In this document: in pieces, positions 10,101 through 16,308 of the stretch
How positions within the stretch are numbered: the stretch's first letter is position 1
Layout of the letters: the number at the start of each line of letters is the position of its first letter
Origin: Nemertoderma westbladi
Lineage: Eukaryota > Xenacoelomorpha > Nemertodermatida > Nemertodermatidae
Assembly (NCBI GenBank): GCA_032718475.1
Contig: JAUCBJ010002873.1
Span: forward strand, 1-25,338
Direction of reading: 5' to 3'
DNA length: 25,338 bases
The notes under the pieces: generated by a model
Seen by the model: the letters and a program-made list of their open reading frames with translations, nothing else
Told to the model about the DNA's origin: nothing
Databases searched by the model: none
Translations under genes and position numbers: made by a program

Positions 10101-11663
10101 ATACTTTAAACTATGTTTAAACGACACTGTCAAAAACATCGCTTACATTAAACTATGTTTAAACGACACTGACAAAAACATCGCTTACTTTAAACTATGT
10201 TTAAACGACACTGACAAAAACATCGCATACTTTAAACTATGTTTAAACGACACTGTCAAAAACATCGCTTACATTAAACTATGTTTAAACGACACTGACA
10301 AAAACATCGCTTACTTTAAACTATGTTTAAACGACACTGTCAAAAACATCGCTTACATTAAACTATGTTTAAACGACACTGACAAAAACATCGCATACTT
10401 TAAACTATGTTTAAACGACACTGACAAAAACATCGCTTACTTTAAACTATGTTTAAACGACACTGACAAAAACATCGCATACTTTAAACTATGTTTAAAC
10501 GACACTGACAAAAACATCGCTTACTTTAAACTATGTTTAAACGACACTGACAAAAACATCGCTTACTTTAAACTATGTTTAAACGACACTGTCAAAAACA
10601 TCGCTTACATTAAACTATGTTTAAACGACACTGACAAAAACATCGCATACTTTAAACTATGTTTAAACGACACTGACAAAAACATCGCTTACTTTAAACT
10701 ATGTTTAAACGACACTGACAAAAACATCGCATACTTTAAACTATGTTTAAACGACACTGACAAAAACATCGCTTACTTTAAACTATGTTTAAACGACACT
10801 GACAAAAACATCGCTTACTTTAAACTATGTTTAAACGACACTGTCAAAAACATCGCTTACATTAAACTATGTTTAAACGACACTGACAAAAACATCGCAT
10901 ACTTTAAACTATGTTTAAACGACACTGTCAAAAACATCACTTACATTAAACTATGTTTAAACGACACTGACAAAAACATCGCATACTTTAAACTATGTTT
11001 AAACGACACTGTCAAAAACATCGCTTACATTAAACTATGTTTAAACGACACTGTCAAAAACATCGCTTACTTTAAACTATGTTTAAACGACACTGTCAAA
11101 AACATCGCTTACATTAAACTATGTTTAAACGACACTGACAAAAACATCGCATACTTTAAACTATGTTTAAACGACACTGTCAAAATCATCGCTTACTTTA
11201 AACTATATTACCGCATAAACACATACTTCATTTTAAGCAATGTTGGAGCAGAACTGCAATTAAATACCTTATTTAAAGCGATTTATTACAGTCAACTACA
11301 TAAACATAGCTTACTTTTAAGCGATGTATAAATTCAAATGCAATAAAATACCATACTTTTAAGCGATTTTCAAGGCAATTGCAAAAAATTAGCTTACTTA
11401 TAAGCGATTTTCAAGGCAAATACAAAAAACATAGCTTACTTTTAAGCGATGTTTTAAGAGAACTTGTAAAAAATACCTTACTTTTAAGCGATTTAATAAA
11501 GTCAACTTCATAAAACATAGCTTACTTTTTTTTAAGCGATGTATAAATTCAAATGCAATAAAATACCATACTTTTAAGCGATGCTTATAAATATAAGCTA
11601 ATGAAAAATGTAAGGTACACATTTTGTAATTCTAACGTATTTTGGCTCAAATCAGACGCCATA
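7111..11663 (-). repeat. Right inverted arm of the foldback element
   Basis: The arm begins AATTGCTCAACAGCGCCCTC, the inverse of the left arm's inner end, with the CTATTTACTAATTGCAG and AACGCATTTGATTGGA blocks also mirrored. The 42-bp array follows at 7193-11203. The outer part, 11204-11663, mirrors the left arm's outer 640 bp with a few units missing and ends in CGCCATA. Except for repeat copy number and small indels, the whole left arm finds its counterpart here. Confidence 0.85.
7193..11203 (-). repeat. 42-bp satellite array (about 95 units), long-arm version
   Basis: Each unit reads AAAAACATCGC, T or A, TAC, A or T, TTAAACTATG, TTTAAACGACACTG, A or T, C. Only three positions vary systematically: GCT/GCA, ATT/TTT and GAC/GTC. 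Very few other changes occur over 4 kb: one missing C after 8577, a G-to-A at about 10939 and an A-to-T near 11185. Units are often ordered in threes (ATT+GAC, TTT+GAC, GCA/TTT+GTC), giving a 126-bp higher-order repeat. The plus-strand frame is stop-free because 42 is divisible by 3 and translates as KNIAYFKLCLNDTD repeats, broken once by the deletion near 8578. There is no ATG start before the array and no protein is inferred. The homogeneity implies recent amplification. Confidence 0.97.
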
Positions 11664-11995
11664 TCCAGGAGCTTGGATTCATTGTCATTGGATGAAAGAA
11701 AGTTTTCCCAATTTGTACTTGGCATGTTAAAATCACCGATTCTTGTTAGTTGTTTTGATCTAGTAGCATCACAAGTATAATTAACCAATTCTGGGAGTTT
11801 AGAAGCTACTGTTTCATTCGCTGTATTTGAAAGAGGAGAACGATATATACACCCAAAGATTAAATCATTCATACTCGTGGTATCCTCACAAGAAACACTG
11901 AGATTTAGCCAAACTGATTCACCATAAAGATATGATTTAAAATATGTGGGGATAGTGTACTGAGAGACAAATAATTTATTTTACATAAATACCAA

Positions 11996-12235
11996 CTCCT
12001 CTGTTGCAGGAAGGATGGTCGAAGTTACTGAAAAACTCCTCTGCTGCAGGAAGGATGGTCAAAGTTACTGAAAAACTCCTCTGCTGCAGGAAGGATGGTC
12101 AAAGTTACTGAAAAACTCCTCTGCTGCAGGAAGGATGGTCAAAGTTACTGAAAAACTCCTCTGCTGCAGGAAGGATGGTCAAAGTTACTGAAAAACTCCT
12201 CTGCTGCAGGAAGGATGGTCAAAGTTACTGAAAAA
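11996..12235. repeat. 40-bp tandem array (6 units) arising inside LINE-A coding sequence
   Basis: Six units start at 11996, 12036, 12076, 12116, 12156 and 12196, each beginning CTCCTCTGCTGCAGGAAGGA. The unit nearest 11996 has two substitutions (GTTGCAGG and GTCGAAG); the others are essentially identical. On the minus strand the unit encodes FSNFDHPSCSRGV, which fits between MKVF and GIYVK of the LINE endonuclease, so the array is a local amplification of LINE coding sequence. The 40-bp period is not a multiple of three, so each unit shifts the frame. Confidence 0.95.
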
Positions 12236-12305
12236 CCTTCATACCCTTGAATTGCAAAACTATTTTACAAATTTCGAAGCTAAAGTTCTTTGGTAAAACT
12301 TCCCC

Positions 12306-12381
12306 AACAGCGATAATATCAGGATCACTGATATATACAGTATAAATTATATATATCAGTGATCCTGATATTATCGCTGTT
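12306..12381. repeat. Perfect 32-bp inverted repeat with 12-nt loop
   Basis: The left arm 12306-12337 starts AACAGCGATAATATCAGGAT, and its exact reverse complement is 12350-12381; the loop is 12338-12349. On the minus strand the left-hand arm is the proper LINE-A code for SDPDIIAV and the other arm is an inverted copy inserted next to it, so this is an inverted duplication within the endonuclease gene. The hairpin could also form as DNA or RNA secondary structure. Confidence 0.95.
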
Positions 12382-12561
12382 AGCGCTTTTAGCTCATCAA
12401 GTTTATTTAGCAAGCTATCAGCATTGGTATATATTACTTTAAGTTTATTAACAACTGAACGGTTGCAAGACGGTTTATTATATTATGCTGATGGTTCACC
12501 AGTTAGTTAGTCCACCTCGTCTGCACTTTGATTTTGCGCAAGAGTAGGCCTATGCTGTTCA

Positions 12562-13040
12562 ACCCGAATGTTGACTATTGGTTGGGTAAGAATCAACCCC
12601 AATTTGAACCGTAGGTGTTGACCCAGACTGTCTTTGATGGTTGATCCCTCTACTGTACGTCGCTGTCTTACCTTGAAAGTCATTTCTCTCTCGTACTTCG
12701 TTCGACAAATCACGATCAAAGTAAAATCGCTGGCCACCAATAATAAATGATTTCATAACGATGACAAAATCAGCAGTCCGTGAGTCATTAAAAACGAGAA
12801 GGATTGGACGGGGTGAATTGCCAACTCTTGGTTTGCCAAGTCGACGCGCGATACGAATAGGTGGAAGATTGTTAGTGACATCTTGGATTTGCTTGCAGAC
12901 ATACTGTACTTAGAATCTGAGAGTTCAGATTCTGATGCCTCAGGAAAACCCCGAATGACAACAATATTCTTTCGTTTCTCATTTTCAGCAATTACTTTCT
13001 CAATATTTGTATTAGGAGTGTCGCTTTGTACTGACTCAAT
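12562..13040 (-). pseudogene. LINE-A ORF1-like protein (RRM-type) remnant
   Basis: On the minus strand the frame gives SDTPNTNIEKVIAENEKRKN, then IVVIRGFPEASESEL, then, after a one-base shift, NNLPPIRIARRLGKPR, RPILLVFNDSRTADFVIV and RFYFDRDLSNEVRERN. The order (short helical lead-in, IVVIRG beta strand, RxLGK, RPILLVF beta strand, DLSxEVRERR tail) matches ORF1 proteins of CR1/L2-like LINEs, which bind the element RNA as part of the retrotransposition RNP. It sits directly upstream of the endonuclease in the same orientation, supporting one LINE copy. The ORF1 N-terminus beyond 13040 is not recognisable. The frameshift near 12885 makes it nonfunctional. Confidence 0.75.
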
Positions 13041-13390
13041 CTTTTTTTAGTTGATGTATAGGTCTACAATCAGCGTTCATTTTAACAACTTCAGATCAAG
13101 ATCTTATAATGTGAAACAAATTGGTACAATATAGCGCTTTTGCTCACTTATTAGAGCGTTACATATGGAATTTGGGATACCGGGATCAATACAATGTTTA
13201 GTTGTTCGAAGAAAGAATTTCGGTTTCGTAACATTTGAATCATTGAAACCTGAAAGCGATTCAGGTTGGTAGTAAGCCATTCAAGAGGGGAGATTGTAGT
13301 GATTATCACAAGATCAATCATGCGTTATTAGACGCGGATCTTTGCGGATTTCGCGCTTGTTAAAATGTTATATTCCCTCCCAGCAACATT
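13041..13390. other. Spacer between divergent LINE-A and LINE-B copies
   Basis: No gene is recognised. It lies between the 5' side of the minus-strand LINE-A and the 5'-truncated plus-strand LINE-B. I see no tandem repeats or clear inverted termini here. Confidence 0.35.
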
Positions 13391-13402
13391 GTTGGAAGTG
13401 GG

Positions 13403-13684
13403 TTGGAAGGTGAGTGCCGCTATATGAACTCATTCTCAAACATCGGTTTTGATCTAAAACTACATCTCTTTAACAGTTTGATTAAGCCTATTTTGCTGTA
13501 TGGATCTGAGGTATGGGGATTCACAAAGGGGAGGGACACAGCAAAACTACAGCTGAAATTTTTAAAGAATGTTTTGGGTGTGAAAACTTCAACGCCAGAT
13601 TTTATAGTCTATGGAGAAACCGGTTCCTTCCCGTTGATAATTGACCGAACCTTTGGGATTATAAAATTCTGGTTACGATTATAG
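13403..13684 (+). pseudogene. LINE-B ORF2 fragment just downstream of the RT
   Basis: Frame with YMNSFSNIGFDLKLHLFNSL, IKPILLYGSEVWGF and KTSTPDFIVYGETGSFPLII, a pattern conserved between the RT core and the C-terminus of CR1-like LINEs. It ends in a stop at 13682; the expected continuation (about NWTSGVWDTLNNLG, then EFLAKVRETL) resumes in other frames at 13760-13900, so the gene is frameshifted. The RT catalytic motifs are absent because of 5' truncation. Confidence 0.8.
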
Positions 13685-14003
13685 TCATTGCCATCATATA
13701 GATTGGTAAAACGGGTATATCTCATATCAGTGAAGGGCTTAATTCTCAAAGGGTTACAAATTGGACGTCAGGGGTTTGGGATACACTAAATAATTTGGGA
13801 TTTTTTTGGGCTTGGGAAGCGCAATCAGTACCAAACGGGAGGGAGTTCCTAGCAAAGGTGAGGGAAACGCTACAGTCAGTTTATACAAAATTGGTGATCA
13901 ACCCTGGATAATTCCCCAAAAGGCGACTTTTATGTCAAAGATACATTTCGAACCGAACCTTTACTTATCCCTTTACTTATATACATTACCCCGCTCTGAA
14001 ACG

Positions 14004-14171
14004 GGGTCAGAGTAAAACGCGGATCCGGATTCTACAACTCCCAAAAATAAAACTATAACCTGTTCTATTGACTTTAGTTTATTGTTTTGGTTAAAATAAC
14101 GTGCCACTGTAACCTGCTCCTTTCCCTTAATTGATAATTTTGGAATCCGGATCCGCGTTTTACACCTACCC
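14004..14171. mobile_element. 168-bp MITE with perfect 9-bp target duplication
   Basis: The left end GGGTCAGAGTAAAACGCGGA (continuing TCCGGATT) and the right end AATCCGGATCCGCGTTTTAC (continuing ACCTACCC) form 28-bp inverted termini with four mismatches confined to one patch. TCTGAAACG occurs immediately outside both ends (13995-14003 and 14172-14180). The insertion lies in the LINE-B C-terminal coding region: on the two sides the frame reads YPALKR and YPLKR, so a single LKR site was duplicated. It has no coding capacity. A 9-bp duplication would suit a Mutator-like or Merlin-like transposase, but this is not determined. Confidence 0.88.
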
Positions 14172-14496
14172 TCTGAAACGAACAATAGCTAGTTTCCGAT
14201 GCACTTCCCATAGATTACAAATCGAAGAAGGACGTTGGTACAATATCCCACGGTTGAACAGGCTATGTCCAGTATGCAACTTGGGGCGTATTGAATCAGA
14301 ATACCACTTCCTTCTCGAATGCCCGATATACAGTAGCTTACGCGAACAATACCTGCCACCCCAATACACTAGGTTCCCATCTATGTACAAATACCGTAGG
14401 ATGCTACAGTACACCGATCCACCAATAGTTAAAAATCTCTCCCTGTTTTTGTACAACGCGTTTTCACTTCGCTCCATAATTTTAGGCCAAAATTAA
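14172..14496 (+). pseudogene. LINE-B ORF2 C-terminal zinc-binding domain
   Basis: The frame continues from the MITE junction as LKRTIASFRCTSHRLQIEEG, RWYNIPR and CPVCNLGRIESEYHFLLECP, ending in a stop at 14494. The C-x2-C...H-x4-C spacing with IExEYHFLLECP is the C-terminal zinc-binding motif found after the RT in CR1/RTE-like LINEs. About 105 residues are open here. It is separated from the rest of ORF2 by the MITE and upstream frameshifts. Confidence 0.85.
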
Positions 14497-14870
14497 CATG
14501 CACTCTAGACGTACAGTAGTTACAATTCAATTAAAGTATAAGTAGGCCTACACTATATACAATATGCCTTCTGAGATACACTAGTTCCTTCTGTTAAAGG
14601 GTTTATTATTGTTATACTCATCTGGTGCAATACGTTTTGACTTAACATAGGCATTGACATATGCCGTCAGAATCAACGATTATTGTACTTTTGTGTACAT
14701 GTTGAAGTAAATATACAAATTGAAATTACATTCGCAAAAAATCAATTTAAGAAAAATATCCTACACTTTAATATCTAAACCACTTGTTATATTTAATGGC
14801 ATATTGGTAACCTAGCCTATAAAAAGCGTATGACAGGACAGTATTACGATTGTCATTTCAAACCGATTTC

Positions 14871-15485
14871 TTACTCCGGGGGTTGAGGAGGGAACTCGAA
14901 GTTGTGGAGAAAATACTCGATAACCAACGAGAACGCCCCGAATCCTACAGCGCCGGTCGCCGCGGGAAATATTCCGCCTCGAAGTCCAAGAACACCTCCC
15001 GCTACAACTCCGGCCATTACCGGGTTGTACACGTCGGTTCGCGCTCGAACAGTCTCAATGGAACACTCAGTCACAGAGAATATGGCCCCTATAGTAGCCA
15101 TAGTCCTTCCGGTCCGGAAACACCTGTTCTTCATGTCCTTGAAGACGTCTCGGACAGTTTCAGTCTTGTGCGGATCTCGGAATGGGTCCGGTCCGGCCGC
15201 CATAAACAGTCCGAACACGCCCCCCAACACGAAGCCCGCTACTACCGCCAACACCCCCTTAGCTAGACAGCTCTCCTGCACCGCTACCACTAGTCTCTCC
15301 TCGCGGGTCGTCTGTCTCCCGGACAGGTTGGACGGGGCCATACCCGCCCCCCCAGCCGCCCCCCGACGCCAGCCCCGCTTACCTATAAGGTCCTCGACGA
15401 GGAAGTTAAAGGTTAGTTTACCGTTCGGGAGCATTCGATGGACCCCCGTGGGAGAAACTGTGTCGATCATTTCTTCCGAATCCAT
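14871..15485 (-). CDS. TIMM22: TIMM22-like mitochondrial inner-membrane translocase subunit
   Basis: A complete 204-residue, single-exon frame of the Tim17/Tim22/Tim23 family. After a variable N-terminus (residues 1-65) come EESC-type QESCLAKG (C73), glycine-rich segment GFVLGGVFGLF (83-94), a matrix/IMS linker with TVRDVFKDM, a second helix with FSVTEC (C141), then GVVAGGVLGLRGG (159-171) and a last helix at about 174-192. The two cysteines correspond to the pair that forms the intramolecular disulphide in TIMM22, and the VTECxIE block distinguishes it from TIMM17/23. Tim22 is the channel subunit that inserts carrier proteins and other multi-pass proteins into the inner mitochondrial membrane. 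Length matches the family (about 194 in human). Met at 15485 is the first ATG after the upstream noncoding DNA. The gene lacks introns; vertebrate orthologues have several. Local GC content is much higher than in the surroundings. Confidence 0.93.
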   Translation of the reverse strand: MDSEEMIDTVSPTGVHRMLPNGKLTFNFLVEDLIGKRGWRRGAAGGAGMAPSNLSGRQTTREERLVVAVQESCLAKGVLAVVAGFVLGGVFGLFMAAGPDPFRDPHKTETVRDVFKDMKNRCFRTGRTMATIGAIFSVTECSIETVRARTDVYNPVMAGVVAGGVLGLRGGIFPAATGAVGFGAFSLVIEYFLHNFEFPPQPPE

Positions 15486-16308
15486 CAGTCTGTCCTTTAG
15501 GGGTACCGGTACGGCAGTACGGGGTTAACAGCACATTATTAGCACTTCTTAAAAGCACTTCGCATGGTAAATTATACTATTGTACGTACGTCCTGTAAAT
15601 TAAATTTCTAACTAACATTGTATAGGCCTAAAGATACAACGATAGTACAGTAGTAAGAATTATCATGAAATGCAAAACTTCCTCCGGGTCCGAACAACTA
15701 ACATACGACAGTACAGCTTTAGGCAGAGATGTACTAATTACTATAGGCCTAGTCAGACAGTAATTTGACTGGTTTCTAGAGAAGAAGAGAACTAGTCATC
15801 ACATACAGACATAGGCCTAACCAAACTATAATATTATAATTATTACAAATTAAATGACATTTTAAATTTCCCGCTCTTATACGTTAGGCTATCTCACAAA
15901 ATAATTTTCAAACGAGCAAGCATGCAGGCTATTTATATACATAAGAGGATCGCGTGCATGTTCTGTACTACAACTAACAGTCTACTGTGTGTGTATATCA
16001 ATACCGAGAGACCCAGCAAGCGGCATATACGAATTAGATAACCGTTGAGTATGGAGCCCCTAGATAGAGGGACATGGAAGAATTGTACTGCTAACTCATG
16101 GTGACGATTAAACAATTTAATTCTGTAACTCCAGCGAAAGACTTATATTATGTAACTCATTCAAAATCGTTTAAAGCAATCTATCTATGGACAGCTTGAC
16201 AGTACATCAGTAGGCCTAGACATACTTTGCTGAAATAGCCAACTGTGCATGTTTCCATAAAATTAAGAAATGGTATTATAATTTTTGTCGGGACAATAAT
16301 AAGTAAAG
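15486..16308. other. TIMM22 5' flank with four TAGGCCTA octamers
   Basis: No gene is recognised. This is the upstream side of the minus-strand TIMM22 and must contain its promoter. Four TAGGCCTA palindromes occur within 600 bp (15623-15630, 15744-15751, 15812-15819, 16211-16218). A CGGTACGGCAGTACGGGGTT stretch lies at 15507-15526, about 20 bp upstream of the start codon. No TATA box or splice signal can be assigned with confidence. Confidence 0.45.

Larger units (their letters stand above)
4940..11663. mobile_element. 6.7-kb foldback element with asymmetric satellite-bearing inverted arms
   Basis: The element starts TATGGCGTCTGATTTGAGCC at 4940 and ends with its reverse complement at 11663. 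It is flanked by the perfect 6-bp direct repeat TCCAGG (4934-4939 and 11664-11669). The inverted homology runs continuously from both ends to about 5892 and 7111: outer 25-60 bp subrepeats, then a 41/42-bp tandem array, then a unique inner segment with AGGGCGCTGTTGAGCAATT. Left arm is about 953 bp, right arm about 4553 bp, and the core about 1218 bp. It interrupts the endonuclease of LINE-A; excision with one TCCAGG restores a conserved LINE motif. There is no transposase, so it is non-autonomous. The architecture resembles the TU elements of sea urchins and FB/Galileo elements of Drosophila, which also have long inverted ends with internal tandem repeats; family membership is not established. 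Confidence 0.88.
11664..12470 (-). pseudogene. LINE-A, upstream part of the AP-endonuclease domain
   Basis: Reading the minus strand from about 12467, the frame starts VIYTNADSLLNKLDELKAL, the canonical opening of CR1-like endonucleases. It then shows DPDIIAVGEVLPKN (catalytic E), FKGMKVF, RGVGIYVK, VSQYTIPTYFKSYLYGESVW, DLIFGCIYRSPLS and GDFNMPSTNW (catalytic D and N), ending at the foldback insertion. AP-endonuclease nicks the genomic target during LINE retrotransposition. The copy is inactive: a 32-bp inverted duplication lies before PDII, a 40-bp tandem array after MKVF, a one-base frameshift follows GIYVK, and the foldback element removes continuity with the SDH motif at 4670-4939. Confidence 0.85.
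13391..14728 (+). mobile_element. LINE-B, 5'-truncated CR1-like LINE copy
   Basis: The plus strand carries the end of a LINE ORF2: the post-RT block FNSLIKPILLYGSEVWGF, the IVYGETGSFPLIIDR block, an NWTSGVWDTLNNLG block, and a C-terminal Cys/His motif. The ORF2 stop is at 14494-14496, and the AT-rich stretch to about 14728 (ending near AAATATACAAATTGAAATTA) is likely 3' UTR. Frameshifts and a MITE at 14004-14171 interrupt it. It may be the same family as LINE-A in the opposite orientation, but no shared segment is present to prove this. The 5' boundary is approximate. Confidence 0.75.

Noticed and set aside
7133-11331. A repetitive structural protein of about 490 and 920 residues
   Set aside because: The frame is open only because the 42-bp period is divisible by 3. 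There is no proper ATG, the array is one arm of an inverted repeat, the homologous 41-bp units on the other arm cannot keep a frame, and two of three variable sites alter the residue without sign of constraint.
4940-11663. LTR retrotransposon reading of the 6.7-kb element
   Set aside because: The terminal repeats are inverted, not direct, and there is no gag/pol code or primer-binding site.
14902-15528. Plus-strand open frames of 208 and 138 residues
   Set aside because: They are antisense shadows of the GC-rich TIMM22 gene and show no domain.
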